A stretch of 64,000 nucleotides of DNA from Saccharothrix espanaensis DSM 44229 (GCF_000328705.1 NC_019673.1:2852001-2916000), one strand, 5' to 3'; positions 25,858-41,358 are shown, counted from the first letter of the stretch. Numbers and translations: made by a program. Notes: generated from the sequence alone by a model not told the origin.

Positions 25858-26580
25858 TCAATCGGCGCCCTTCTCCTCGGTGGCAGGTGCTTCGGCCTGC
25901 CACCGGACGCTGGTCACGGCCGGTTCCAAGCTCAGCCGGGACACCGCCGACTCCATCTGCCGGTCGTCGCGCTGGTCGCCCGCCAGTTCGGCGCGCACCT
26001 CCACGTACCCCTCGGAGCTGTTGTTCGACGCGATCGACAGCAGCCGGAAGTCCGTGCGGGTCAACGACTGCACCAGCAACGCGCGGACGTGCGCCTCGGC
26101 GTCGTCCTTCGTCGTCGCCATGAACGTGTAGTTCGTCGGCGACTCCTCGCCGCTCTCCGGCCGCCGGTCCACCGCGCGCCCCAGCTGCCGCAACGCGATG
26201 TTGACCACGATCACCGCGACCGTCCCGACCGCCGCCACCAGGTGCAGCCCGGCCCCGGCCAACGAGCCGACCGCCGCCGAGCACCACAGCGTCGCCGCCG
26301 TGTTCAACCCCCGCACGCTCAACCCGTCGCGCAGGATCACGCCCGCGCCCAGGAAGCCGATGCCGGACACGACCTGAGCGGCCACCCGGGTCGGGTCCGC
26401 CGAGCCCGGCGCGTCACCGAAGCCGTGCGCCGAGAGCAGCACGAACAGCGTCGCACCGACCGCGACCAGCGCGTTGGTCCGCGAGCCCGCCATCCGCGCC
26501 CGGTACTGGCGCTCGAACCCGATCAGCGCGCCCAGACCAAGCCCCGAGCCGACCCGCAACAGCATGTCCACGGTGGTCAC
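25858..26580 (-). CDS. MgtC/SapB-family membrane protein
   Basis: 240 aa. Four to five N-terminal membrane helices with the MgtC signature (LIGFERQYRARMAGSRTNALVAVGATLFVLLSA; VSGIGFLGAGVILRDG; GLNTAATLWCSAAVGSLAGAG), then a soluble ACT-like C-terminal domain (residues about 150-235). The family modulates membrane potential or ATP synthase and supports growth in low Mg2+ in other bacteria. The GTG at 26580 is chosen because GGGAGG lies eight bases upstream; another GTG at 26589 overlaps that site. Confidence 0.92.
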   Translation of the reverse strand: MTTVDMLLRVGSGLGLGALIGFERQYRARMAGSRTNALVAVGATLFVLLSAHGFGDAPGSADPTRVAAQVVSGIGFLGAGVILRDGLSVRGLNTAATLWCSAAVGSLAGAGLHLVAAVGTVAVIVVNIALRQLGRAVDRRPESGEESPTNYTFMATTKDDAEAHVRALLVQSLTRTDFRLLSIASNNSSEGYVEVRAELAGDQRDDRQMESAVSRLSLEPAVTSVRWQAEAPATEEKGAD

Positions 26581-26726
26581 CGCGTTCACCTCCCGGTGTG
26601 TCCGCAGTGGATTGTTCAGCGCGACCGGTCCCGCCGCCGGGCGGCGATGGGACCGGTCGCGGAACTCGCACACAGGCCGAGGCCGACGCGGCAAACCCAC
26701 CGGATCGGGTGAACGCGGCGGCCGGG

Positions 26727-28535
26727 CTACTCGACGGTGACGCTCTTCGCGAGGTTGCGCGGCCGGTCGATGTCACGGCCCAGCGCCTTCGCCAGGTGGT
26801 AGGCGAACAACTGCAACGGCACCGACAGGGTGATCGGCGTCAACGCGTCGTGCGCCTTGGGGATGCGGATCACGTCCGTCGCCAGGCCCGCCGGCAGGTC
26901 CGCGTCGGTCACCGCGATCACCGGGCCGCCACGCGCCTTGATCTCCTCGACGGTGGCCGTGTTCTTGGCCAGCAACTCGTCGTCCGGGATCACGAACACG
27001 GTCGGCATCCCGGGGTTGATCAGCGCCAACGGCCCGTGCTTGAGCTCGGAGGCCTGGTAGGCCTCGGCGTGCAGGTAGGAGATCTCCTTCAGCTTCTGCG
27101 CGCCCTCCCGCGCCACCGGCCAGCCGCGCACCCGGCCCAGGAAGAACATGTGCTCGGCCTTGGCGTACCTGGCCGCGATCTCGGCGATGCCGTCCTCCTG
27201 GCCGAGGATCGCGGTGAGCTGCGCGGGCAGCTCCGACAGGCCCGCGACCAGCCGCCGGCCCTCGGTGATCGACAGGTCCCGGACCCGGCCCAGGTCCAGC
27301 GCGAGCAGCGCCAGCGCGACCGTCATCGCGGTGAACGACTTGGTCGCCGCCACCGACACCTCGGGGCCGGCGTGCAGGAAGATCCCGCTGCCGCACTCGC
27401 GGGCGATCGTGCTGCCCACGGCGTTGACCACGCCGATGACGTGCCCGCCCTTGCGCTTGAGCTCCTGCACGGCGGCCAGCGTGTCCAGCGTCTCGCCGGA
27501 CTGGCTGATCGCCACGTACAGGGTGTCCGGGTCGACCACCGGGTTGCGGTAGCGGAACTCGGAGGCGGGCTCGGCGTCGGCCGGGATCCGCGCCAGCTCC
27601 TCGACCAGGCCCGCGCCGACCTGGCCCGCGTAGTACGCCGAGCCGCAGCCGAGCAGCTTCACCCGGCGGATCCGCTGGTACTCCTGCGCGGTCAGGCCCA
27701 CGCCGTCCAGCCGGGCGCTCATGAACCGGCGGTCCAGCCGTCCGCGCAGGCAGCGGTCCACCGCGTCGGGCTGCTCGCGCATCTCCTTGCGCATGAAGTC
27801 CGGGTGGTCGCCCAGCTCGTACTCCGCCGACGGCACGTCGATCGACGTCGGCGACTTCGTCGTGGACCGGGCGTCCATGGTGCTGGTGCGGTAGCCGTCG
27901 GCGGTGACCGTGGCCAGCTCGTCGTCGTCCAGGTAGATGACCTGCTGGGTGAACCGCACCAGCGCCGTCACGTCCGAGGCGACCAGCATCTCGTGCTCGC
28001 CGACACCCAGCACGACCGGGCTGCCACGACGTGCCGCGACCAGTTCGCCGGGGCGGTCGGCGTCCATCACGATCACGCCGTAGGTGCCCTCGACCTGGCC
28101 GAGCGCCTCGCGGACCGCGTCCTCCAGCGTCGCCGCGGTGCTGCGCGCCACCAGGTGCGCGAGCACCTCGCTGTCGGTGTCGGACGCCAGCGCGACCCCG
28201 TCCTCGGTCAGTTGGCGGCGCAGGCGCTCCGAGTTCTCGAACACTCCGTTGTGGACGATCGCGATCCGGCCCGCGACGTGCGGGTGGGCGTTGCGGTCGG
28301 TGGGCTCGCCGTGCGTGGCCCACCTGGTGTGGGCGATCCCGACCGTGCCCGCCACGTCGTCCGGGACGACCCGGCGCAGGTCGGCGACCCGCCCGGCGGT
28401 CTTCACCAGGTGCAGCCCGGCACCCGCGACGGCGATGCCCGCCGAGTCGTACCCCCGGTACTCCAGCCGGTGCAGGCCCTCCAGCAACAGCTGGGTCGCG
28501 TCCCGCGCGCCGACGTACCCGACGATCCCGCACAT
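26727..28535 (-). CDS. glmS: Glutamine-fructose-6-phosphate aminotransferase (isomerising)
   Basis: 602 aa, full length. The N-terminal glutaminase starts MCGIVGYVG with catalytic Cys2 and contains HTRWATHGEPTDRNAHPH and HNGVFEN. Two SIS domains follow (LLGCGSAYYAG; ISQSGETLDTLAA; FFLGRVRGWPVAREGAQKLKEISY with the substrate-binding Lys) and the conserved C-terminal AKSVTVE. It makes glucosamine-6-phosphate from fructose-6-phosphate and glutamine, the entry to peptidoglycan precursor synthesis. It starts 13 bases after a small upstream gene on the same strand. No glmS ribozyme structure is evident upstream. Confidence 0.97.
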   Translation of the reverse strand: MCGIVGYVGARDATQLLLEGLHRLEYRGYDSAGIAVAGAGLHLVKTAGRVADLRRVVPDDVAGTVGIAHTRWATHGEPTDRNAHPHVAGRIAIVHNGVFENSERLRRQLTEDGVALASDTDSEVLAHLVARSTAATLEDAVREALGQVEGTYGVIVMDADRPGELVAARRGSPVVLGVGEHEMLVASDVTALVRFTQQVIYLDDDELATVTADGYRTSTMDARSTTKSPTSIDVPSAEYELGDHPDFMRKEMREQPDAVDRCLRGRLDRRFMSARLDGVGLTAQEYQRIRRVKLLGCGSAYYAGQVGAGLVEELARIPADAEPASEFRYRNPVVDPDTLYVAISQSGETLDTLAAVQELKRKGGHVIGVVNAVGSTIARECGSGIFLHAGPEVSVAATKSFTAMTVALALLALDLGRVRDLSITEGRRLVAGLSELPAQLTAILGQEDGIAEIAARYAKAEHMFFLGRVRGWPVAREGAQKLKEISYLHAEAYQASELKHGPLALINPGMPTVFVIPDDELLAKNTATVEEIKARGGPVIAVTDADLPAGLATDVIRIPKAHDALTPITLSVPLQLFAYHLAKALGRDIDRPRNLAKSVTVE

Positions 28536-28548
28536 GCGTTCGTTCCCC

Positions 28549-31911
<3,363 letters not shown>

Positions 31912-32285
31912 CGGCGCCTCCCGCTGCGTCGGTGGTTCTGTTCTAGCCCAGAAACGCGCGGTGCCGGCAGGGCGCGGGCCGATGACACTCGAACTGAGCA
32001 ACGTCGGGCGTGCCATTCTCGGCGGGGGTCGGGGAGTGCGGTTGCGGATCCAACGCGACCTCGCCACGTGCCGGTGCGTTCCCCGTTGTTGCGCGCGGAG
32101 GGCAACCCGCAATTGCACGCGGATTAGTTCCGGCGCCTGGTCCCACTGCGGTGACAATCCGCTATCAGGAGTCGTGACCGCCCATGTCCTTGATCGCTGT
32201 CGAGGACCGGCCACCCGCTATCACCCGAATAGCGTGATCGGGTGAAGATCTTGCCGGTCGTTGTCGCAGGACGTGAGGAGACGTC
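31912..32285. other. Intergenic region with repeated CGCTATCA motifs
   Basis: No credible gene. It holds the divergent starts of the cyclase-like and GNAT genes. A perfect dyad CGCTAT-N7-ATAGCG lies at 32216-32234, overlapping TCACCCG-N11-CGGGTGA (32221-32245), and another CGCTATCA is at 32160-32167. These could be operator sites for the GNAT gene. Confidence 0.45.
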
Positions 32286-32738
32286 GTGATCATTCGTCGG
32301 GCCGTGGTCGGGGACGTGGCGGCGATCGTCGGGTTGTTGGCCGACGACGAGCTTGGGGCCCAGCGGGAGACGCCGGGGGACCTCGGGCGGTACCTGGAGG
32401 CGTTCGCGGTGATCGATGCGTCGCCGCACGAGACGCTCGTGGTCGCCGAGTCGGACGGCGTGGTGGTCGGCACGTTGCAGCTCACGGTGCTGCCCGGACT
32501 TTCCCAGCGCGGCATGGTGCGGGCGCAGGTGGAAGGGGTTCGGGTGGCCAGTGGGCAGCGGGGTGGTGGGTTGGGTGAAGCGTTGTTGTCGTGGGCGGTC
32601 GCGGAGGCTCGGGATCGTGGGTGTGCCGTGGTGCAGTTGATGTCCGACGCACGTCGGGAGGACGCCCACCGGTTCTACGCCCGGCTCGGGTTCGTCGGGT
32701 CGCACCAGGGGTTCAAGCTGTGGCTCGACGGCAGGTGA
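32286..32738 (+). CDS. GNAT-family N-acetyltransferase
   Basis: 150 aa from GTG after GTGAGGAG. Acetyl-CoA binding motif A is V-R-V-A-S-G-Q-R-G-G-G-L-G-E-A-L near residues 90-105 (Q/R-x-x-G-x-G/A pattern), with preceding strand GTLQLTVLPGLSQRG and the C-terminal RFYARLGFVGSHQGFKLWL. It transfers acetyl from acetyl-CoA to an amine; the substrate is not evident. It stands alone, ending in a strong hairpin terminator. Confidence 0.9.
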   Translation: MIIRRAVVGDVAAIVGLLADDELGAQRETPGDLGRYLEAFAVIDASPHETLVVAESDGVVVGTLQLTVLPGLSQRGMVRAQVEGVRVASGQRGGGLGEALLSWAVAEARDRGCAVVQLMSDARREDAHRFYARLGFVGSHQGFKLWLDGR

Positions 32739-32765
32739 GCGGCCCCGCCGAGGGGCGGGGCCGCT
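32738..32765. terminator. Bidirectional terminator between GNAT and DoxX genes
   Basis: Perfect 12-base stem AGCGGCCCCGCC / GGCGGGGCCGCT with a four-base GAGG loop. It begins at the last base of the GNAT stop and ends five bases before the DoxX stop, so it can serve both convergent units. Confidence 0.85.
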
Positions 32766-32770
32766 GTCGA

Positions 32771-33247
32771 TCACCTCGCCGTCGTGCGGCCGTGGGCCAG
32801 CAGCATGAGCACCGCGCCGACGAGCACCAGGTTCTTCAGCACGAACTCGCCGTTCGCGGTCAGCAGCAGCGGGTTGCCGTCGGTCCACGTCAGGGCCGGC
32901 GCCTGGAGGAACACCAGGAAGGTGCCCACCAGGTGCAGCCCCACCGCGACCAGCGTCGCCCGCCACGGCCTGCCGATCAGCAGTGCCACGCCCAGCGCCA
33001 CCTCGACCCCGCCGAGCACCGGCAGCAGCAGGCCGCGCGACACCCAGGGCAGGGTGGCGTGGACCAGGTCCGCCACCGGCGACTCGCCGACCACCTTCAA
33101 CGCCCCGAACCAGACGAACACCAGGCCGATCGCGATCCGCAACGCGGTCGGCGCGACCTTGCGGACCCGGTGTTCGAACCGGTCCCACCACGTGCGCGGC
33201 GGGTCCGGGGTGACCTCCTCGACCTCGTAGTCCCGGGTCGTGGACAT
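32771..33247 (-). CDS. DoxX-family membrane protein
   Basis: 158 aa. Four hydrophobic helices after a charged N-terminus, with the DoxX pattern RIAIGLVFVWFGALKVVGESPVADLV, GGVEVALGVALLIGR and FLVFLQAP. DoxX-like proteins are small oxidoreductase-associated membrane proteins (linked to thiol or quinone redox and oxidative-stress resistance in mycobacteria). Its ATG lies one base from the stop of the haem peroxidase gene on the same strand, so they form an operon and probably act in the same redox function. Confidence 0.88.
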   Translation of the reverse strand: MSTTRDYEVEEVTPDPPRTWWDRFEHRVRKVAPTALRIAIGLVFVWFGALKVVGESPVADLVHATLPWVSRGLLLPVLGGVEVALGVALLIGRPWRATLVAVGLHLVGTFLVFLQAPALTWTDGNPLLLTANGEFVLKNLVLVGAVLMLLAHGRTTAR

Positions 33248-33248
33248 G

Positions 33249-34898
33249 TCAGTCGCCCAGCGGGTTGAGCAGGTCGGCCTTGCCCTCGAAGGCGAACAGC
33301 AGCAGGTCGGTCATCCGGAACGTCGTCTGGTCCGGACCGAACGACGGCCGCCAGTACGGCTCCCGCACGATCGACCACCGCGAGGCCTCCATCGACCGGT
33401 GGAACACCTCGGCCACGATGCGGCCGCCCACCGGGCCCAGCAGGCCGCCGCCGAACTCGGCTTCCCGCAGGACGTAGAACCACAGCGGCGTCGCCTCGAC
33501 CAGCGCGGCCCGCTGCTGCTCGGTGAGCGAGTCCAGCAGCACGCCCCCGTTGCCGGTCACGATCTGCTCCGCGGTCAGCGGCTCCACCTCGAACAGCGCG
33601 GCCATCTGCTGACCGCTGGCCAGCTTGACCATGTTGGCCCGGGTGAGGTTGCGGAACGCGAGGTTGCGGTGGATCGGCGGGACGTCCCGCCCGCGCCCCT
33701 CGAACGTGCCCGCCGGCAGCGCGGTCAGCGGGTTGACCAGGAGCGTGTCGATCAGCTTGGTCACGTTGCCGCCGCCCGTGCCGGGGACCAGGTCCGGCCG
33801 GCCGGCCTCGGTGAAGTCGTACAGCCGGCGGAAGTCCGCGATCCAGTTGGTCGGCAGCGTGTCCGGGCCCTGCACGGTCGGGTCGTCCAGGTCCGAGCCG
33901 GGCACGAAGTTGCCGCTGGTGCCGCTGAAGGTGAACAGCAGCAGCAGGGTGGCGATGCCCAGCGGGCCCTCGCTGTTGAACACCCGGTTCCACTGGTAGT
34001 TGCTGCGGATCATGCTGTGGCCCAACCGGTACGCCGCCACCGAGAACTCCAGCGGCATGGTGGCCGGCTGCGCGGCGCCCGGGTACCCGCGACCGGTGGC
34101 CTCGAAGAACCGCCGGCCGTTGGTGAACACGTCGTCCACGATCGCCGGGTCGACGATCCGCGGCAGGTGGTCGTGCCGCAGCATCCACTGGTAGTGCCGG
34201 ACGACCTGCGCCCGCGCGGCGCGGTGCAGCCGCTGGCCGGACAGCCCGGTCAGCGCCAGTTCGTCGACCACCCGGTTGTGGAACCGGATGAACGCGAGGT
34301 GGGTCTGGGCCACGACGAGGTTCTCGTCGTTGCGCAGGTCCGGGATCAACGCCCGCCGGCGGTCCGCGCCGGTCGTCCCCGACCCCGCGCGCGGCAGGTC
34401 GAAGCCCTCCAGCGGAACGTCCGTCCCGGCGTCCGGGACGGGCGTCGCGGAGGTCGTGCCGATCTTGAGCTTGACCTGGTCCGCGGCGTAGAAGACCCGG
34501 TCGATCGGGTCGAGCGGGCCGCGGCCGTACACCGAGTCGAGGTCGAGCGCGGGCGAACGGCCCTGGACCAGGTCGTCCAGGTTCACGTCACCACCCAGCT
34601 GCGACTCGGTGCGGTCCATGGTCAGGTCGTGGTCGACGAACTGGCCGAGGTAGGTGAAGCCGGCCGGCATGGCCGGTGCCGTCGAGTCCGGCTGCGGCAC
34701 GTCGGCCGTCATGGCCTCGGCGAGCGCGATCCGGACGTCCTCCGGCGTCTGCACGCCTTCCGGTCCCAGTCGCGAGAACCGGAACCGCCGGAGCTCTTCC
34801 ACCGTCAGCGGCCGCCGGGCCGTCGGCTCCCCGCGGCCGTCGAACTCCAGCACCCCCTCACCCACGACGAAGAAGCTGTTACTCCCGTGGTGTTTCAA
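33249..34898 (-). CDS. Animal-type haem peroxidase
   Basis: 549 aa. It belongs to the cyclo-oxygenase/peroxidase (animal haem peroxidase) superfamily: distal His and Asp in YLGQFVDHDLTMD, the catalytic-helix pattern FIRFHNRVVDEL, and the proximal His in AYRLGHSMIRSNYQW. It would oxidise substrates with H2O2. There is no signal peptide, which is usual for bacterial members. The TTG at 34898 is preferred: GGGGGAG lies six bases before it and the protein then begins with the family-like MKHHGSNSFF; a longer frame reaches 34994. Co-transcribed with doxX-like gene downstream. Confidence 0.92.
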   Translation of the reverse strand: MKHHGSNSFFVVGEGVLEFDGRGEPTARRPLTVEELRRFRFSRLGPEGVQTPEDVRIALAEAMTADVPQPDSTAPAMPAGFTYLGQFVDHDLTMDRTESQLGGDVNLDDLVQGRSPALDLDSVYGRGPLDPIDRVFYAADQVKLKIGTTSATPVPDAGTDVPLEGFDLPRAGSGTTGADRRRALIPDLRNDENLVVAQTHLAFIRFHNRVVDELALTGLSGQRLHRAARAQVVRHYQWMLRHDHLPRIVDPAIVDDVFTNGRRFFEATGRGYPGAAQPATMPLEFSVAAYRLGHSMIRSNYQWNRVFNSEGPLGIATLLLLFTFSGTSGNFVPGSDLDDPTVQGPDTLPTNWIADFRRLYDFTEAGRPDLVPGTGGGNVTKLIDTLLVNPLTALPAGTFEGRGRDVPPIHRNLAFRNLTRANMVKLASGQQMAALFEVEPLTAEQIVTGNGGVLLDSLTEQQRAALVEATPLWFYVLREAEFGGGLLGPVGGRIVAEVFHRSMEASRWSIVREPYWRPSFGPDQTTFRMTDLLLFAFEGKADLLNPLGD

Positions 34899-35046
34899 TT
34901 TTTCTCCCCCGTGGTCGGTCCGGATCCCCACCCGGACAGGGCGAGCGCACCCCCCTGGCGCGCCCTCCCACGTACAACAAGGGTCGACCGCCATTCGGTG
35001 GATACATCTGATCCGCCACCTGGAAGACGTTCATGCCTGTGAACAG

Positions 35047-35745
35047 CTAGCCGAGCGTGCTCACGTACCCGAGAGCACCGACCAGGGGCAATAGTGCGAT
35101 CGTGCCCAGAACCGCCCGGCGACTGGGCTTTGCACCCTCGCGCAAAGACCGCACTCCTGCGGGGAGCAGCGCCACGCACAGCCCGACCGTGCCCACGATC
35201 GAGACCACCTCCGCGCCCTTGAGCACCCCCAGCGGCAGCAGGGTCATCGCCGCCAGCGCCACCGCGCGGAGCACGCCCAGCTCACCGGACCGCCACGCCG
35301 CGAACGCCAGGACCGGCCACCCGAGCATGATCGACAGCGACAGGTAGCCGTACAGGTGCGGGTCCTGGTACGACTCGCCGACCAGCCGTGCGGCGAACTC
35401 CGGCCCGTGCCGCCGCACGAGCCCCTGTGCGGCGTGGTCCACACCGCCGTGGAACGTGCGCTCGACCAGCCCGACCACGACCAGCACCCCGCTCCACGTG
35501 GCGAGCGCGGGCCGGGTCCGCCCGATCCGCGCGACCAGCGCCAGCACCCCGAACGCGGTGACCAGGTGCCCGGCGAGGAACGTCGTGTAGGCGGCGCTCA
35601 TCAGCGCCGGGTGATCGGCCATCGCGTCGAGCTGGTGGGGGTAGAAGAACGGGAACGGCGACCGCAGCAGGGTGCCGGTCAGCAGCAGCAACGGGCCGAG
35701 GATCGCCGCGGTGCCGCCTACCCGGCGGCCGGGGAACGAGTACAT
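35047..35745 (-). CDS. Six-helix membrane protein of unknown function
   Basis: 232 aa, ATG start. Hydrophobic segments at about residues 10-27, 55-72, 83-97, 135-152, 160-178 and 210-228, separated by short charged loops with conserved-looking HGGVDHAAQG and SYQDPHLYGYLSL. No catalytic motif recognised; His residues in the loops could bind metal or haem. It starts 18 bases after the S9 peptidase stop on the same strand, so it is the third gene of the M20-S9 operon. Confidence 0.8.
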   Translation of the reverse strand: MYSFPGRRVGGTAAILGPLLLLTGTLLRSPFPFFYPHQLDAMADHPALMSAAYTTFLAGHLVTAFGVLALVARIGRTRPALATWSGVLVVVGLVERTFHGGVDHAAQGLVRRHGPEFAARLVGESYQDPHLYGYLSLSIMLGWPVLAFAAWRSGELGVLRAVALAAMTLLPLGVLKGAEVVSIVGTVGLCVALLPAGVRSLREGAKPSRRAVLGTIALLPLVGALGYVSTLG

Positions 35746-35763
35746 GCCGGAAAGATCGCAGCG

Positions 35764-38897
<3,134 letters not shown>

Positions 38898-38900
38898 CTA

Positions 38901-38942
38901 GTGATTTCACTTTGTGCAATCGATCTCAGTGAACCAAATCAC
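38901..38942. promoter_or_regulatory. Dyad in the peptidase/ArsR divergent promoter
   Basis: Perfect arms GTGATTT (38901-38907) and AAATCAC (38936-38942) flank an inner TCAC...GTGA pair. The site is AT-richer than its surroundings and lies between the M20 start and the ArsR-like start, so it is a likely operator shared by both units. Confidence 0.6.
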
Positions 38943-38981
38943 CGGCGTGCCCGGCAAGGACCGGTCGGTTAGCCTCGTGCC

Positions 38982-39512
38982 GTGCCCGAAGATCCCCCCG
39001 CGCGCACCGCCTCGGTGGACGAGCTCAAGGCGCTCGCGCACCCGCTGCGCTGGCGCATCCTGCGGCTGTGCCTCGACCGCGCGTGGACCAACCAGGAACT
39101 GGCCGAACGCCTGGAGGTCGCGCCCGCCACCGTGCTGCGGCACGTCCGGGCGCTGGTGAGCACCGACTTCCTGGCCGCCGAACCCGTCCGCACCAGCGCG
39201 AAGGGCGCGCTCGAACGCCCCTACCGCGCGACCGGGCGCACGTGGCAGCTCGGCCTGATCGACGTCGAGGGCGTCGGCCTGGCGCAGCAGGTCGACCTGG
39301 CGGTGCTCGCCGCGCACCGCGCCGAGATCGTGGAGGCCGGCCCCGACTCCGGCCGGGGCATGTCGCGCGGCGTGCTGCGGCTCGGGCCCGACGCGCAGAC
39401 CGAGCTCAAGACCCGGCTGGCCGAGCTGATCGACGAGTTCCTGGCCCGCGAGGAGCCCGACGGCGAGGCGTTGAGCTACCTCTGGTCGCTGGCCGCCCGC
39501 CCGGTCCGGTAA
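38982..39512 (+). CDS. ArsR-like winged-helix regulator
   Basis: 176 aa from GTG. Residues about 10-90 form a winged helix (VDELKALAHPLRWRILRLCLDRAWTNQELAERLEVAPATVLRHVRALVSTDFLAAEPVR), followed by a C-terminal helical dimer domain (LAQQVDLAVLAAHRAEIVEA; AELIDEFLAREEP). No Cys cluster, so not a thiol metal sensor. It is divergent from the peptidase operon, with a dyad between them, and probably regulates it. Confidence 0.9.
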   Translation: MPEDPPARTASVDELKALAHPLRWRILRLCLDRAWTNQELAERLEVAPATVLRHVRALVSTDFLAAEPVRTSAKGALERPYRATGRTWQLGLIDVEGVGLAQQVDLAVLAAHRAEIVEAGPDSGRGMSRGVLRLGPDAQTELKTRLAELIDEFLAREEPDGEALSYLWSLAARPVR

Positions 39513-39591
39513 CCCGGACGCCGCATTGCGCGCTCCGGTCGGCCGCCGTTGAATCGGCGCTGTTGCCCGCCGAGCCCGTGGAGTGCCGCAG

Positions 39592-40206
39592 ATGACCGAC
39601 CTGACGCTGGACCCCGCCACCACCGCCGTGGTGCTGATCGAGTACCAGAACGACTTCACCACCGAGGGCGGCGTGCTGCACGGCGCGGTCGGCGGCGTGA
39701 TGGCGGAGAACGGGATGCTGCCCAAGACGGTGGCGCTGGTCGACGCCGCGCGCGCGGCCGGCGTGACGGTGATGCACGCGCCCATCACGTTCGCCGAGGG
39801 CTACCACGAGATCACCAGGCACCCCTACGGGATCCTCAAGGGCGTGGTCGACGGCAAGGCGTTCGTGAAGGGCTCCTGGGGCGCGGCGATCGTCGACGAC
39901 CTCGCGCCGCGCGAGGGCGACATCGTGATCGAGGGCAAGCGCGGGCTGGACACGTTCGCCAGCACCAACCTCGACTTCATCCTGCGCAGCAAGGGCATCG
40001 GCACGATCGTGCTGGGCGGGTTCCTCACCAACTGCTGCGTCGAGTCGACCATGCGCACCGGCTACGAGAACGGCTACCGGGTCATCACGCTGACCGACTG
40101 CGTCGCGGCCACCTCGCGGGAGGAGCACGACAACGCCATCCGGTTCGACTACCCGATGTTCTCGGTGACCGCCACCGCCGCCGAGGTCACCGCCGCGCTG
40201 GGCTGA
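39592..40206 (+). CDS. Isochorismatase-superfamily cysteine hydrolase
   Basis: 204 aa. Catalytic triad positions visible: Asp in VVLIEYQNDF, Lys in VIEGKRGLDTF and nucleophile Cys in GFLTNCCVESTMRTGYENGYRVITLTDC. Unlike the entB product it has the Cys, so it is an amidase-type member (nicotinamidase/ureidoacrylate amidohydrolase-like), not an isochorismatase. ATG 39592 is chosen because GGAG lies eight bases upstream. Followed by a hairpin terminator. Confidence 0.9.
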   Translation: MTDLTLDPATTAVVLIEYQNDFTTEGGVLHGAVGGVMAENGMLPKTVALVDAARAAGVTVMHAPITFAEGYHEITRHPYGILKGVVDGKAFVKGSWGAAIVDDLAPREGDIVIEGKRGLDTFASTNLDFILRSKGIGTIVLGGFLTNCCVESTMRTGYENGYRVITLTDCVAATSREEHDNAIRFDYPMFSVTATAAEVTAALG

Positions 40207-40213
40207 CCGGTCG

Positions 40214-40240
40214 GGCCGGGGAGCCGCCGGTTCCCCGGCC
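40214..40240 (+). terminator. Hairpin terminator after the cysteine hydrolase gene
   Basis: Perfect nine-base stem GGCCGGGGA / TCCCCGGCC with a nine-base loop, eight bases after the stop codon. Confidence 0.75.
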
Positions 40241-40335
40241 TGCGGATAGCCGAATCGGCGCATTGTCGCTGCGTGACAGGCCGTTTACGGTGAGTCGGCG
40301 TCCAGTCGGGCGCCACGAGCGGTGGAGGCCTGGCC

Positions 40336-41358
40336 ATGGGGTGGAGTCGGATCGTGGGCGCGGCGGCGCTCGTCGCAGCGGCACTGGTGGTGCTGCCGAC
40401 GTCGGCCGGCGCGGTCGACAACCGCCAGACGGCCGTGGTGTCGCTGGGCGACAGCGCGATGTCCGGCGAGGGCGCGGGTTCCTACGAGCCGGGCACCGAG
40501 GGCCAGAACGGCAACTGGTGCCACCGCTCCACCCAGTCGATGATCCACCAGACCACCCTCGCCGAGCGCACGTTCAACCTCGCGTGCTCGGGCGCGGACT
40601 CGGCGAACGTGTCGCTGGCCGACACCACCCACTACACCGAGGGCTCCCAGGCGCGCCGGCTCATCGACCTCGCCCGCCAGTACCGGGTGACCACCGTGCT
40701 GGTGCAGGTCGGTGCCAACGACGACCCCCGGTTCGCCGACACCATGGTCGACTGCGTGGCGGCGTGGGCGAACCCGTTCGGGCCCAGCTGCCGGTCGAAG
40801 CTCGCCACCGAGTGGCCGGCGCGGCTGGCCGCCATGGCGCCCAAGGTCGAGACGGCGCTGCGGGACGTGCGCTCGGCGATGACGCAGGCCGGTTACGCCG
40901 CCTCGTCCTACTCGCTGGTGCTGACCTCCTACGCCTCGCCGGTGACCGAGAAGATGGACAAGGTCCTGCACGGCCCGCAGGGCTGCCCGCTGCGGCTGCC
41001 CGACGCCGCCTACGGGCGCACGGTGGCCGTGCCGCAGCTCTCCGACGCGCTGCGCGGTGCCGCGTCCCGGTCGGGCGCGAAGTTCCTCGACTTCTCCCGC
41101 GCCACCGAGAACCGCGAGGCGTGCAGCAAGGGCGGCAACTCCGCCGGCGAGTGGCAGCGGCGGCTCACCGTCGACCCGTACGCCCTGGTCACCGGCGGTC
41201 TCGACGCGATCGGCATCCACCTGGCCCAGCAGTCGTTCCACCCGAACGCCGCCGCGCACGCCCAGCTGGGCCGGTGCGTGACGGAGTTCGTGACCGGCGG
41301 GGCGGGCACCGCCCGTTGCCTGGAGGGCTCGGACGGCAACCTGCACGCGGTGGCGTAG
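40336..41358 (+). CDS. Secreted SGNH/GDSL hydrolase
   Basis: 340 aa. A Sec signal peptide (Ala-rich, cleavage near TSAGA-VDN, residue 26) leads into an SGNH fold: block I VVSLGDSAMSGEG with the nucleophile Ser, block II Gly in LACSGADS, block III Asn in VGANDDPRF and block V with the catalytic His in SFHPNAAAH. Four or more Cys residues suggest disulfides, as in secreted streptomycete esterases. It would act on an extracellular ester; the substrate is unknown. ATG preceded by GGTGGAGG. Followed by a terminator. Confidence 0.93.
   Translation: MGWSRIVGAAALVAAALVVLPTSAGAVDNRQTAVVSLGDSAMSGEGAGSYEPGTEGQNGNWCHRSTQSMIHQTTLAERTFNLACSGADSANVSLADTTHYTEGSQARRLIDLARQYRVTTVLVQVGANDDPRFADTMVDCVAAWANPFGPSCRSKLATEWPARLAAMAPKVETALRDVRSAMTQAGYAASSYSLVLTSYASPVTEKMDKVLHGPQGCPLRLPDAAYGRTVAVPQLSDALRGAASRSGAKFLDFSRATENREACSKGGNSAGEWQRRLTVDPYALVTGGLDAIGIHLAQQSFHPNAAAHAQLGRCVTEFVTGGAGTARCLEGSDGNLHAVA

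Noticed and set aside
26581..26700. N-terminal extension of the MgtC-like protein to 26700
   Set aside because: The extension is Arg/Pro-rich and non-hydrophobic, whereas the family begins at the first helix; GGGAGG supports the GTG at 26580.
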